A stretch of DNA of 64,000 nucleotides from Rhodothermales bacterium (GTDB lineage: Bacteria > Bacteroidota > Rhodothermia > Rhodothermales > JANQRZ01). How positions within the stretch are numbered: the stretch's first letter is position 1; each line of letters begins with the position of its first letter. The notes under the pieces are model-generated. The model was not told the origin of the DNA. It made no database searches and worked only from the letters and a program-made list of their open reading frames with translations. The DNA is taken from NCBI GenBank assembly GCA_028284265.1, contig JANQRZ010000019.1, positions 248,001 through 312,000 on the forward strand, read 5' to 3'. Shown here piece after piece: positions 9,124-18,603 of this stretch. Both the position numbers and the translations under genes were made by a program.

Positions 9124-12100
9124 ATGCGCTTACGTATCCCCTGCCTCTTGGCGGTGGCGCTCTTTGCCGCCCCGGTGGTGCTTGCTCAGAACGCCACCGA
9201 CGAGGCTCAGGCTCACCTTCAGCGGAATGCCTTCCGCTACGGCCTCGTCGAGACCGACCTCACCGACCTCGCCATCACTGACACCTACACGAGTCGTCAG
9301 TCGGGCACCACGCACGTCTACCTTCGCCAGCAGGCCAACGGCATCGAGATCATCGGTGCTGAGTTCACGGTGGCCTTGGACCGCAAGGGACACGTCTTCC
9401 ACGCGGTCGGCAACGGAGCCTCGGCACTGGCGCAGCGTGCGCTGGCAACCAGCCCGTCCGTGACGGCAGAGGCCGCCGCCGCGATTGTGGCCCGCGACGC
9501 CGGACTTTCGCCGAGCGAATCCTTCCAAGTGCTGTCGATGGAAAGCGGCCGTGCGCCGCAGGTGACGCTCTCGCAAGCAGGCATCGCCGAGGAGCCAGTT
9601 ACGGCCCGCCTCGTGTACCATCTTGACCGAGACGACAACCTCGCGCTCGCTTGGCAGGTCGGCCTCTACGAACGCGGTGCCCAGCACTACTGGCAGGCCT
9701 ACATCGATGCAGAGAGTGGCCGCGTCCTCGCCCGCGAAGACCTCGTCATCCACGACACCTTCGGCGAAGCGAAGCACCATGGCGAGATGGTCACGAGCCT
9801 CGCACCGCTCGCGCCGACCGCGCCGGTAGCGGGTCCGCTGGCGCTGGCGGGTTCCTACCGGGTCTACCCGTACCCGGTCGAAAGCCCAAACCACGGCGAC
9901 CGGGTACTCATCGCTGACGCCGACGACGCCGAGGCCTCGCCCTTTGGCTGGCACGATACGGACGGCTCCGCCGGAGCCGAGTACACCATCTCGCGCGGCA
10001 ACAACGTCCATGCCTACCAAGACTCGAACAACAGCAACTCCTCTTCGGGCGACGAACCCGATGGCGGAGCAAGTCTGCTGTTCGACTTCCCCATCGACCT
10101 CAACCAAGAGCCGTCGGCCTACCGACCGGCGTCCGTGACCAACCTGTTCTACTGGAACAACATCTACCACGACATCATGTGGCACTACGGCTTCGACGAG
10201 CCGAGCGGCAACTTCCAGGTCAATAACTACGGACGAGGTGGCGTCGGCAATGACGATGTCCGCGCCGAGGCACAGGATGGCGGCGGTACCTGTAACGCCA
10301 ACTTCTTCACACCCTCCGACGGTAGCCGCCCGCGCATGCAGATGTACATCTCGTCCGGCGGTGCGTTCGGGTGTAATTCCAACCCGGTCCAGCGCGACGG
10401 CAGCCTCGACAACGCGGTCATCATTCACGAATACGCCCACGGCGTCTCGAACCGCCTCGTCGGCGGCCCGAGCAATGTCTCCTGCCTCGGCTCCTTCTCC
10501 ACGCCCGAGCAGATGGGCGAGGGCTGGAGTGACCTCTACGGCCTGCTGATGTCCATCGAGCCTGGCGACACTGGCGCCGACGCTCGCGGCATCGGGACCT
10601 GGCTCTTCGGTCAAGGGGCCGATGGCGAGGGCATCCGCGACTATCCCTACAGCACCGACATGGCGGTCAACCCGCAGACCTATGCCTTCACGCGGACGGC
10701 CATCGTGCCGCACGGCGTCGGCTCCGTCTGGGCGGAGATCGCGTGGGAAGTAACGTGGGAGTTGATCGACAACTACGGCTTCGATCTCGATCTCTACAAC
10801 TTCACGGGAACGGCCTCCGACGCAGGCAACGTCGTCATGATGGCGCTGCTGACCGAGGGCATGAAGCTGATGCCGTGTAACCCGGGCTTCGTGGACGCCC
10901 GCGACGGCATCCTCGCCGCTGACCAAGCGCTCTACGGCGGCCTGCATATTGACGACCTATGGGCGGCCTTCGCCCGTCGTGGCCTCGGCATTGGTGCGGA
11001 TCAAGGGTCGTCGGGCACGAACTCCGACAACGTCGAGGACTTCGCCGAGCCGGAGACGATTCCGCCTACCCCGGTCACGGACCTCGCGGCCTCCGCGGCC
11101 TCCCTCGGCATCACGCTGAACTGGACGGCCACCGGCGACGATGGCAACGAAGGCACGGCGTCGAGCTACGACATCCGCTACTCCACCAGTGGCCCCATCA
11201 CCAACGATGCGGACTTCGACGCGGCCTCGCAGGTGGACGGCGAGCCTGCGCCGCAGGAAGCAGGCTCCGCCGAAAGCTTCACCGTGACGGGCCTCGCGTT
11301 TGCGACGGAGTACTGGTTCGCCATGAAGGTGTCGGACAACTCCTTCAACACGTCGGAGCAGTCCAACTCGGCCTCGGCCACGACGCTCGACCCGCCGGGT
11401 GCCCAGATCAGCACCGCACCGATCACGGTCACGACGCCGCCGAACACGCAGGCTACCGCCTCATTCTCGATTGGCAACAATGGCCAGAGCGGCCTCACCT
11501 ACGCCCTCGACTTCACGGAGACGACCCCGGCACCCCGTATCGCCTCTGTCGGTGAGGTACGCAAGCCTAGCTCGTTGCAGCGTGCCGTGGCCGAGGTGAA
11601 GGATGCGGTTGAGCCTCGCGGCACCACGCCGATGCGCGGCAGCGGCGGCCCGGACGCCTATGGCTACAACTGGATCGACTCCGACGAACCCGGCGGCCCG
11701 ACCTATGACTGGGTCGATATCTCCGAGACAGGCACCTCCATTTCGCTCTCCGATGACGACGGCGAAGTCGTGACGCTCCCCTTCGCGTTCGACTTCTACG
11801 GCGATACGAAGACGAGCATCGAGATTTCCTCGAACGGCTACCTGACGTTCGGATCGGACGGATCAGACTACACCAACGACGCCATCCCGACCGACACCGA
11901 TCCGAACGACTTCATCGCACCGTTCTGGGACGACCTCGATCCGGGCAACTCGGGCACATCGGCTCGGATTTACTACCAGGACATGGGCGACGGCCGGTTT
12001 GTGGTCTCGTGGGAGGACATCCCGCATTACCCGAACGACGGCAGCTTCACGTTCCAGGCGATTCTCTACGCCAGCGGCCAGATGCTCTTCCAGTACGCGG

Positions 12101-13149
12101 AGTTCATGCCGGACGCGGGCGACGAGGCAAGCGCCACCATCGGTCTCGAAAACGCAGACGCGACGGACGGCCTTCAGGTGGTCTACAATGCGCCTTACGT
12201 GCATGAGAACCTCGCCATCCGCATCTCGGCGATCTGGGTCTCCGCCGATCCCGGCTCCGGCCTCGTTGACGGCGGCTCATCTGACACGGTCGAGCTGACG
12301 TTCGACGCGAGCGGCCTCGCCGAAGGCAGCTACACCGCCGACATGACGGTCACGACGAACGATCCGTCGAACCCGACAGTGATCGTGCCCATCGTGTTCA
12401 ACGTCGGTGACGCCGTCGATGAGATGTCGATCGAGCTTACCCCGGCCAACCCGCCGGTCGTCGTGCCGAAGGGTGGCACCTTCGATTACACGGCAGCGCT
12501 GACCGTCCCCGAAGGCGGCCCGAGCAGCGTCGAGGTCTGGGCCGAGGCCATCGGGCCGGATGAGATCACCTACCTCCTCGTCGGTCCCATCACGGCAGAG
12601 ATCGAGTCGGGCGTCACGACCCGCATGCTCTCGCAGTATGTCAACCGCGGCGCAGCCATCGGGGACTGGACCTTTACCATGAAAGTGGGGGCCTACCCGG
12701 ACGATGTCATCACGCAAGACGACATCACAGGCATGGTGACGCCCGCCGAGCCGCGTAGCAACAGCCTCGAAGAGTGGGTCCTCTCGCTCGCCGACGGCAC
12801 GCGCCTCAAGACCGGCATGACCCTCGACCTCCGTACCCCGGAAGCTGAGGAGACCGCCGAAGCCGCCTCGACCTCGTCGCTTCCGACCGAACCGGCGCTC
12901 TACGCGGCCTACCCGAACCCGGTCGGCACCACGGCAACGGTCCGGTACGACGTGGCAGAGAGCGGCACGGTCCGCATCGTCGTCTACGACCTGCTCGGGC
13001 GTGAGGTGGCTGTCCTCGCCGACGGCTCGCGGGAGGCCGGACAGCACGCTGTAACGCTGGACACGCGCTCGCTTCCGAGCGGTACGTACATCCTTCGGAT
13101 GACGGCTGGCTCGCACGTTCAGAGCCAGCGCGTGACGGTCGTGCGCTAG
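9124..13149 (+). CDS. Secreted M36 (fungalysin-type) metallopeptidase with FN3 domain and type IX sorting tail
   Basis: A 1341-residue exported protease. Residues 1-22 are a signal peptide (ends VVLAQ). About 25-220 is an FTP-like inhibitory propeptide. The M36 catalytic part follows, with HEYAH at about 435-439 and the downstream Glu in EGWSDLYG near 465. A fibronectin type III domain lies at about 645-745 (PVTDLAASAASLGITLNWT). About 840-1040 is a beta-rich region (SSNGYLTFGSDG) seen in other Bacteroidota surface proteins. The last 75 or so residues (YPNPVGTTATVRYDV ... YDLLGREVAVL ... GTYILRM) are a type A C-terminal sorting domain, implying type IX secretion to the surface. The gene stands alone, with its own promoter and terminator. 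Confidence 0.95.
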   Translation: MRLRIPCLLAVALFAAPVVLAQNATDEAQAHLQRNAFRYGLVETDLTDLAITDTYTSRQSGTTHVYLRQQANGIEIIGAEFTVALDRKGHVFHAVGNGASALAQRALATSPSVTAEAAAAIVARDAGLSPSESFQVLSMESGRAPQVTLSQAGIAEEPVTARLVYHLDRDDNLALAWQVGLYERGAQHYWQAYIDAESGRVLAREDLVIHDTFGEAKHHGEMVTSLAPLAPTAPVAGPLALAGSYRVYPYPVESPNHGDRVLIADADDAEASPFGWHDTDGSAGAEYTISRGNNVHAYQDSNNSNSSSGDEPDGGASLLFDFPIDLNQEPSAYRPASVTNLFYWNNIYHDIMWHYGFDEPSGNFQVNNYGRGGVGNDDVRAEAQDGGGTCNANFFTPSDGSRPRMQMYISSGGAFGCNSNPVQRDGSLDNAVIIHEYAHGVSNRLVGGPSNVSCLGSFSTPEQMGEGWSDLYGLLMSIEPGDTGADARGIGTWLFGQGADGEGIRDYPYSTDMAVNPQTYAFTRTAIVPHGVGSVWAEIAWEVTWELIDNYGFDLDLYNFTGTASDAGNVVMMALLTEGMKLMPCNPGFVDARDGILAADQALYGGLHIDDLWAAFARRGLGIGADQGSSGTNSDNVEDFAEPETIPPTPVTDLAASAASLGITLNWTATGDDGNEGTASSYDIRYSTSGPITNDADFDAASQVDGEPAPQEAGSAESFTVTGLAFATEYWFAMKVSDNSFNTSEQSNSASATTLDPPGAQISTAPITVTTPPNTQATASFSIGNNGQSGLTYALDFTETTPAPRIASVGEVRKPSSLQRAVAEVKDAVEPRGTTPMRGSGGPDAYGYNWIDSDEPGGPTYDWVDISETGTSISLSDDDGEVVTLPFAFDFYGDTKTSIEISSNGYLTFGSDGSDYTNDAIPTDTDPNDFIAPFWDDLDPGNSGTSARIYYQDMGDGRFVVSWEDIPHYPNDGSFTFQAILYASGQMLFQYAEFMPDAGDEASATIGLENADATDGLQVVYNAPYVHENLAIRISAIWVSADPGSGLVDGGSSDTVELTFDASGLAEGSYTADMTVTTNDPSNPTVIVPIVFNVGDAVDEMSIELTPANPPVVVPKGGTFDYTAALTVPEGGPSSVEVWAEAIGPDEITYLLVGPITAEIESGVTTRMLSQYVNRGAAIGDWTFTMKVGAYPDDVITQDDITGMVTPAEPRSNSLEEWVLSLADGTRLKTGMTLDLRTPEAEETAEAASTSSLPTEPALYAAYPNPVGTTATVRYDVAESGTVRIVVYDLLGREVAVLADGSREAGQHAVTLDTRSLPSGTYILRMTAGSHVQSQRVTVVR

Positions 13150-13171
13150 TCGCTGATCCGTCAGTAGCTCA

Positions 13172-13213
13172 CAGCAGGGCACCGGGTTCCTACTCGGTGC
13201 CCTGCTGCTTTTT
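13172..13213 (+). terminator. Rho-independent terminator of the M36 peptidase gene
   Basis: A 13-bp perfect stem (CAGCAGGGCACCG / CGGTGCCCTGCTG) followed by CTTTTT. The facing BaiN-like gene ends at 13213, so the element sits between two convergent genes. Confidence 0.92.
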
Positions 13214-14439
13214 CAGGCTCCGGCGGCACTCCCGGCAACGTATCCGCTCGCCCACGCCCACTGAAAGTTGAAGCCGCCGATTCGTCCGTCTACGTCGCAG
13301 ATCTCGCCGCAGAGATATAGGCCGGGGGTAACACGCGACGCCATCGTGCCGAGGTCCAGTTCGGCAAGGGGCACACCGCCTGCGGTGACTTCGGCGTAGC
13401 GGTAACCCCGGTCGCCGGTGAGCGGGAGCCGCAGTTCGGTTACCGTCTCAGCAAGCACGAGGCGGTCGGCGCGGGTGAGGGTGTCGCCGGTCGTGGCTGT
13501 GTGGATGTTTGCCGCGTCTAGGAGGGCACGGGCGAGGCGGTCGGGCAAGCGCTCGCGGAGGAACCGAAGCACCGTCGTGGCGAGGGCCTGCAGTTCAGCG
13601 TCGAGCGCCTCGCGGGTCGTGCCGGGGAGCCAGTTGACGGTGATGTGCGCGCCGGGGTCATCGGCATGAGCATCGAGCCAGTAGCGGCTGAGGTCGAGCA
13701 CCGACGGGCCTGAGAGGCCGAAGTGGGTGAGCAGGGTCGAGTCGGTGAAGGCGACCCCCTTTTTGCCGTTAGCGCTACGGAGTTGGAGCGTGGCGGGCAC
13801 GGTGACACCGCTGAGGGCGCAGAGCCAGTGGTCGCGCGGGAGTGTCAAAGGGACGAGGGCGGGAAAGACGCGCTCAGTGATGGAATGCCCGAGCGACTCG
13901 GCGATGCGGTAGCCGTGTCCATCCGACCCGCTCTTCGGCAGACTCTTGCCCCCCGTCGCTAGAACGACGCGCTTGGCATCGACCGCGCCCCACTCGCCCG
14001 TCACGCAAAAGCCGTCATCCGTTCGCTCCACCGTCTCGACACGCTGGGGATGCCTCATCTCGACGCCTGCCTCCCGGTTCGCCCGAAGCAGGGCGTTCAG
14101 GACCGTCTTCGCGCTATCGGTTGTCGGGAACAGCTTGCCGGTCTCCTCGCGCTTGAGCACCACGCCGAGGTCGGCAAAGAACGCGACGGTCTCGGGCACG
14201 TCGAACCGACGGAGCACCTTCTTGATCGCGTTCCGCGTCGAACCAGCGTAGGCGCGGGCGTCAACTGCATGATGCGTCACATTGCACCGCCCGCCGCCCG
14301 CCACGAGAATCTTCGCGCCGAGCTTCCGCGCCCCATCGAGGAGGACAATCCGCTGGTCTGGGTTCGTCCGTCCAGCGAATACCCCAGCCATCAGCCCCGC
14401 CGCCCCAGCCCCGATGACGACCACGTCCGCCTGCTCCAT
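13213..14439 (-). CDS. BaiN/HI0933-family NAD(P)/FAD-dependent oxidoreductase
   Basis: The start at 14439 (MEQADVVVIGAGAAG) places the FAD-binding GxGxxG at residues 10-15. The protein is 408 residues, normal for this family. Further hallmarks are GGGRCNVTH near residue 70, ATGGKSLPKSGSDGHGY, and the C-terminal GLYLCGEICDVDGRIGGFNFQWAWASG. Family members are flavoproteins of uncertain physiological substrate (BaiN takes part in bile-acid chemistry in gut bacteria, an unlikely role here). The upstream TonB-C lipoprotein ends 7 bases before this start, so the two genes are probably co-transcribed. Confidence 0.93.
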   Translation of the reverse strand: MEQADVVVIGAGAAGLMAGVFAGRTNPDQRIVLLDGARKLGAKILVAGGGRCNVTHHAVDARAYAGSTRNAIKKVLRRFDVPETVAFFADLGVVLKREETGKLFPTTDSAKTVLNALLRANREAGVEMRHPQRVETVERTDDGFCVTGEWGAVDAKRVVLATGGKSLPKSGSDGHGYRIAESLGHSITERVFPALVPLTLPRDHWLCALSGVTVPATLQLRSANGKKGVAFTDSTLLTHFGLSGPSVLDLSRYWLDAHADDPGAHITVNWLPGTTREALDAELQALATTVLRFLRERLPDRLARALLDAANIHTATTGDTLTRADRLVLAETVTELRLPLTGDRGYRYAEVTAGGVPLAELDLGTMASRVTPGLYLCGEICDVDGRIGGFNFQWAWASGYVAGSAAGA

Positions 14440-14446
14440 CGCAGCC

Positions 14447-15100
14447 CTACTGCGTCGTGAAGTTGAGTACACTACGAACGTAAGAAGGCATCTGCTGACC
14501 TCGGCTCGCGGCGGGCTGCCACGTCTTCTGCGTCGTCGCCTGCATCGCAATCGCGTCGAGCGTTGGGTTGACCGAATCGACCAGCTTGATAGCGAGCGGC
14601 GCGCCGTCCTCGCTGAGATAGACCTGCATCTTCACGGCTCCACCGATGCCTGCCTGCCGAAGGCTATCAGGATAGATGATCGCTACATCGCTCGGTGCGG
14701 GCCGCGGGAAGAAAAAGACCTTGTTGAACTCGCGGTTGATGTCGCGCTCCAACGCCTCGCGGTTTTCCTCCTGCCCACGCGCGTCGATCATCGGGACGGC
14801 GATTTCGGTGAAGAGAGAGTCGACGAACTCCGGCGCGTTGCGGTAGAGTGCGATGAATGTGCCTTGCACGTTGCGGTGCGTCGGGCTTTCGGCGCGCTTG
14901 CCGTCGGGCCGTTCGCTGAGGCCCATCGCCTCGAAGGTTTCGAGGTCGCGAAAGGCGATGGTGGTATCGACGCCCTCCTGCCACCAGCGCGGGCCGTCGG
15001 CGTTCCAGCCGGTCGGTGGACCGAGATCAGGGGCGCTACTGCTGCCGCCACATCCAGTGAGCAGGGCGAGAGCGAGCGTGCAGAGGACAAGGCGGGGCAT
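14447..15100 (-). CDS. Lipoprotein with TonB C-terminal-like domain
   Basis: The start at 15100 gives MPRLVLCTLALALLTGCGG, a textbook lipoprotein signal with lipobox LTGC. The mature part is about 200 residues. Its last 80 residues (PDSLRQAGIGGAVKMQVYL ... NPTLDAIAMQATTQKTWQPA) have the pattern of the TonB/TolA C-terminal domain found in energy-transducer-like proteins of Bacteroidota. No N-terminal membrane anchor of the TonB type or proline-rich spacer is present, so it is not a canonical TonB. A longer reading frame upstream merely translates an intergenic repeat and is not used. Confidence 0.82.
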   Translation of the reverse strand: MPRLVLCTLALALLTGCGGSSSAPDLGPPTGWNADGPRWWQEGVDTTIAFRDLETFEAMGLSERPDGKRAESPTHRNVQGTFIALYRNAPEFVDSLFTEIAVPMIDARGQEENREALERDINREFNKVFFFPRPAPSDVAIIYPDSLRQAGIGGAVKMQVYLSEDGAPLAIKLVDSVNPTLDAIAMQATTQKTWQPAASRGQQMPSYVRSVLNFTTQ

Positions 15101-15176
15101 AGCCAAATACTTTTCTCTTGTCACCTCGACGACTGCAAGGAGGAGAGGTCCCCAGCGCATCAGACTTGCTCGACGA

Positions 15177-15206
15177 CGGGGATTCCTCACTTCGCTCGGA
15201 ATGACA
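15177..15206. repeat. Covarying palindromic repeat, family A, single arm
   Basis: Read on the minus strand: TGTCATTCCGAGCGAAGTGA continuing to GGAATCCCC. Within the arm ATTCC pairs with GGAAT. Related two-arm copies lie at 26186-26276 and 56119-56214, where both pairing bases have changed together. The repeat sits between the lipoprotein gene start and the short NfeD gene. Confidence 0.8.
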
Positions 15207-15257
15207 GAATTAAACGGGTGAGAACACCCGCAAAATACGCCGTCTGCGTTGGAGCCG

Positions 15258-15764
15258 CTATTCGCCCGTGCCGTGCTCGGGCAGTGCATCGGCGAGACGA
15301 ACGAAAAAACGTCGCCGGTCCATCGCCACCACGCGCACCGTGCTGCCTGCTGCGATGAACTCGCCCTCGGTCTGCACCTCGACGCGCTCGCCGTCGATCT
15401 CGACGATCCCGCCGGGTCGTAGCGGCGTCACGGCAATGGCATCACGGCCGAGGTAGCGAGAACGGGTATCGTGCTCGCGGGCATCGGCGTCGGTGTCACG
15501 CCGGAGGTCGGCAGCAAGGACGAAGCGGTCCCATGCGCCGGTCTGCCAGAGGAAATAGAACAATCCCGCTCCGGCTCCGACCGATCCCAGTGTGGTGAGA
15601 ATGCCGCCCGTCATCCCAGCCACCACGAAGGCATAGACGATACCCGCGACAATCGCCACGCCGCCGCCAATCCCCACCGCCCCAAGTCCGGGCACGACGT
15701 ACACCTCAACCGCGATCAGGCCGAGGCCGACGAGTACGAGGAGGATCGGGATCAGGAGTTCCAC
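15258..15764 (-). CDS. Short NfeD-family membrane protein
   Basis: A 168-residue protein with three predicted membrane helices (about 4-22, 27-50, 54-75) followed by an OB-fold-like C-terminal domain (YLGRDAIAVTPLRPGGIVEIDGERVEVQTEGEF: the G-x-A-x-T-x-L-R-P-x-G signature of NfeD). Truncated NfeD proteins lacking the protease domain usually act with SPFH/flotillin proteins in membrane microdomains; no SPFH gene is in the window. It lies 43 bases downstream of a full-length NfeD gene, so the two are likely co-transcribed. A small hairpin (CGGGTG-AGAA-CACCCG, 15215-15230) downstream may be a weak terminator. Confidence 0.92.
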   Translation of the reverse strand: MELLIPILLVLVGLGLIAVEVYVVPGLGAVGIGGGVAIVAGIVYAFVVAGMTGGILTTLGSVGAGAGLFYFLWQTGAWDRFVLAADLRRDTDADAREHDTRSRYLGRDAIAVTPLRPGGIVEIDGERVEVQTEGEFIAAGSTVRVVAMDRRRFFVRLADALPEHGTGE

Positions 15765-15807
15765 GGAGAGGGCCGGACGTTAGTTGTTGAAACGAAAGTC
15801 CTACAAG

Positions 15808-17199
15808 CTACGACACGCGAGCCGGACGCACCTCCACCCGGCTGCCACGGACGCTGACGACTTCGATCTGCTCTCCTTGCGACACAAAGGTGCTTTGCGA
15901 CACCACATCCACCCGCCGCCCCCCGATCTCGGCAGTGCCTGCGGGCCGAAGCGTCGTCAGCGCGATGCCGACCTGACCGAGCAGCGTGTCGTCAGTGTCG
16001 GCAGAGATATATCCGGCCGCGCTCCCGAGTTCGGGTGCGAGGATGAGGTGCCCGAACCGTTCTGACTTCGGTAAATACCGACCGACCGAGTAGCCGAAGA
16101 TGATGACGAGGACGAGCGTTGCAGCCAACGTCAGGATGGCCTGCGTAATCGCTCCGCCCGAAGGAAACTGGAGGCCGACGTTGCCGATGAGCGCGGCTCC
16201 GAGCGAGAATAGCGTGAGGAGGATGCCGGTGATGCCCGCCAACCCAAAGCCGGGGACGACGAAGGCCTCGATCAGCAAGAGCAGCACCCCCAACGCGAAG
16301 AGCGCGATCTCCCAGCTCTGCACGAGGCCGAGCATATAGTGCGGTGCGAAGAACAAGGCAGCCCCAATCGCCGACATCGCTCCAGCGAACCCGATACCCG
16401 GCGTCTGAAGTTCGAAGTACAGCCCACTGAGCATCATCATCATCAGAAGCGACGCCATCACGGGCGCGCCGAGGAAGCGGAGGATGCGCTCGACGGTCGA
16501 CGCTTGGTGTTGGACGACGGCTCGGTCGCCTGCGCCAAGGGCAGCGAGAATGTCCTCCTTGGTGCCGTAGACGGCGTCGGCGACGCCGAGACGTTCGGCT
16601 TCGCTCGCTGAGAGCGTGAGCAGCTTGCCTGCCTCAACCACACCCTCCACTTCGAGCGTCTCATCCACCATCGCCTCGGCGATCTCGGGGTTGCGCCCGT
16701 TGGCTTCTGCGGTGGCGCGCATAAGGCCACGCATATAGCTCTGCATCTTCTCCGACGCCTTCGTGCCCGCACCATCCACGACCGTCGCGGCCCCCATTGA
16801 CGCGCCGGGAGCCATCACGATCACGTCGTTAGCGTAGGAGATCAGCGCCCCTGCGCTCGCGGCGTTCGGGTCGATGAACGCGACCGTCGGGATCGGGCTG
16901 TGGAGGATCGCCGAGCGAATCTGATCGGCAGCGTCCACGAGGCCGCCGAAGGTGTCAATGTCGAAGAGGACGAGCGCTGCCTCGGCTTGGGCCGCGTCTT
17001 CGAGCGCCCGGTCCACGTAGTTGGCGAGTGCGGCGTCGATCATCCCCTCGATGGGTACGACAAACACATCGCCCGCGCCGAGCGAATTGGCTACGGCGGC
17101 GAGGCGGTCGTCAGCCGTGCGCGTGGTCTGCGCGCCAGCATTGGGCGCGGCAAGGCCGAGGAGCAGGAAAGCCCAGAGGAGGTGGAGCAGGCGTGGCAT
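15808..17199 (-). CDS. Full-length NfeD: membrane-bound ClpP-class serine protease
   Basis: The start at 17199 (MPRLLHLLWAF...) gives a signal peptide ending NAGAQ; the protein is 463 residues. Residues about 45-230 are a ClpP/SppA-like protease domain with IDTFGG, the nucleophile region DPNAASAGALI and a candidate lysine in DGAGTKASEKM, i.e. a Ser-Lys dyad. Next come several membrane helices (about 255-375) and a C-terminal OB-fold NfeD domain (LLGQVGIALTTLRPAGTAEIGGRR). The family cleaves stomatin-like partners or membrane proteins. The short NfeD paralogue follows directly. Confidence 0.93.
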   Translation of the reverse strand: MPRLLHLLWAFLLLGLAAPNAGAQTTRTADDRLAAVANSLGAGDVFVVPIEGMIDAALANYVDRALEDAAQAEAALVLFDIDTFGGLVDAADQIRSAILHSPIPTVAFIDPNAASAGALISYANDVIVMAPGASMGAATVVDGAGTKASEKMQSYMRGLMRATAEANGRNPEIAEAMVDETLEVEGVVEAGKLLTLSASEAERLGVADAVYGTKEDILAALGAGDRAVVQHQASTVERILRFLGAPVMASLLMMMMLSGLYFELQTPGIGFAGAMSAIGAALFFAPHYMLGLVQSWEIALFALGVLLLLIEAFVVPGFGLAGITGILLTLFSLGAALIGNVGLQFPSGGAITQAILTLAATLVLVIIFGYSVGRYLPKSERFGHLILAPELGSAAGYISADTDDTLLGQVGIALTTLRPAGTAEIGGRRVDVVSQSTFVSQGEQIEVVSVRGSRVEVRPARVS

Positions 17200-17267
17200 A
17201 GGTCCGAAGAATGCGTGTCGACCATGTACGCGACCCATTCGCCGGAAGATTCAGCGATGCCGTATGC

Positions 17268-17711
17268 TCACGCGGACTCCTTCCGTTGGAACAGCCTCTG
17301 CCAATCTCGAACGAGCGTCAGCAGATCGCCACCATCGAACTCAAAGGCGATATCCGCTCCGAGCAGTGCATAGGTCTTAGACGCCACTAGCTTATTGCGT
17401 CGGACAATCACGCGGGCCGCCGCTGATACTGCGTTAAGCTCGAAGCAGAAATAATTGGTAGCGTCTGCCACTCCTGTATTGTAAAAAACAGCCTTGCCGC
17501 CCCGCTTCTTCTCAAGGTCCACGAGTTCAGCAGTGAACTGAATGAGTGCATCGTTCTGGAAGCTTATGTCTTCACTGCTCTCCGTAAACCCATAAGCATC
17601 GACTTCAATATCAACCACCACTGAACCATCGGCTTCATCTCGGTATGTGATGCGGCACCACGCCTGCCGATCAGCCGAACGAATGAGCAGGGAATCGCTC
17701 GACTCCGTCAT
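17268..17711 (-). CDS. Hypothetical protein coupled to the L,D-transpeptidase
   Basis: A 147-residue soluble, acidic protein without signal or membrane segments and rich in predicted beta strands. The start at 17711 is set by an ATGA overlap with the L,D-transpeptidase stop, so translation of the two is probably coupled. Its layout (short strands, then FTAELVDLEKKRGGKAVFY) faintly resembles small immunity-type proteins such as the WapI-immunity or DUF6228 groups, but I cannot assign it. The coding region is visibly less GC-rich than its neighbours, which may indicate later acquisition. Confidence 0.75.
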   Translation of the reverse strand: MTESSDSLLIRSADRQAWCRITYRDEADGSVVVDIEVDAYGFTESSEDISFQNDALIQFTAELVDLEKKRGGKAVFYNTGVADATNYFCFELNAVSAAARVIVRRNKLVASKTYALLGADIAFEFDGGDLLTLVRDWQRLFQRKESA

Positions 17712-18511
17712 CGAATCAGCACTGGCGTACCCACTTCGACGAGATCCCAGATGGCGTCGAGGTGGACGTCGCGGAGGGCGACACAGCCGCGCGTCCACGC
17801 CCGCTGGCGGCCCGATCCCTGCCCGTGAATCGCTATCGCCCCGCCGAGCTTCGTCCCCATCGGCGGCGTGTGGAAGTCTTCCGATGCCGCCACGATGCGG
17901 TCGTGCTCGCCTCGGGAGATCAGCCCGGCCTCCAACCCACGCGCGGCGTCCTCTGCATTGGGGTAGCTTAGCATCAGCGAGCGGTAATACTGGCTCTGGA
18001 GGTTCTTCGAGGTGATAAAAAACGAGCCTTCTGGAATCCGGTAGTGGTCGCGCTCGCCGAGATCAGCCCGGCGCACCTTGTCGTCCTCCGGGTTCTGCGA
18101 CACGTCGGCGGGGAGGCGGCGGACGACCTCGGTGCCGCGATAAACGTACAGGTCGCGGGTGGTTTTATCAACCATGATCCACACGTTGGAGAGCGCGGCG
18201 GAGGCTACCCAGCCTACCGTCTCTTCGCCCACGATCCGGCTCCACCCGTTTTCGCGCTGCTCGATCACGCGGACCCCCTCGCGGAAGTCGAGACGATCAA
18301 AGGCGTGGGCCGAGTCTGGCTTGGTGAAGACTCGCGGGCGCTCGCGGACGACGTAGAAGATGGGAGCTTCGTCCACCGGCACTGCGTGGCTCGTCACGCG
18401 TCCTGGTGCTTCTGCCACGCGATCCTCCAAGCCGGACACGTCGGGGTCCGACGGCTGCGCGACGGCGAAGGCGGGCAGGCAGAGACAAAGGAAAGCGAGC
18501 AGACGGAGCAT
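17708..18511 (-). CDS. Secreted L,D-transpeptidase (YkuD) with SH3-like domain
   Basis: The start at 18511 gives signal peptide MLRLLAFLCLCLPAFAVAQ; the protein is 267 residues. A bacterial SH3-like region (about 55-110, VFTKPDSAHAFDRLDFREG) precedes the YkuD domain. The catalytic block is complete: H229 in AIHGQGSG and C243 in RGCVALRD. Such enzymes cross-link peptidoglycan through 3-3 bonds or attach proteins to it. A much longer open frame upstream only overlaps the HAD gene in another frame and was discarded. The stop overlaps the start of the next gene by four bases. Confidence 0.93.
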   Translation of the reverse strand: MLRLLAFLCLCLPAFAVAQPSDPDVSGLEDRVAEAPGRVTSHAVPVDEAPIFYVVRERPRVFTKPDSAHAFDRLDFREGVRVIEQRENGWSRIVGEETVGWVASAALSNVWIMVDKTTRDLYVYRGTEVVRRLPADVSQNPEDDKVRRADLGERDHYRIPEGSFFITSKNLQSQYYRSLMLSYPNAEDAARGLEAGLISRGEHDRIVAASEDFHTPPMGTKLGGAIAIHGQGSGRQRAWTRGCVALRDVHLDAIWDLVEVGTPVLIR

Positions 18512-18603
18512 CGATGCAGACAGCGCGTGGTGGAGGCCGAATATAGCACGAGGACAGACGGGCACAGAGCCTACCCAAAGCATCGCCCACCGCTTGTCAG
18601 CGA

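Noticed and set aside
9130-10947. A 605-codon minus-strand frame opposite the M36 peptidase
   Set aside because: The sense strand carries the zinc site and signal peptide; the antisense frame shows no domain.
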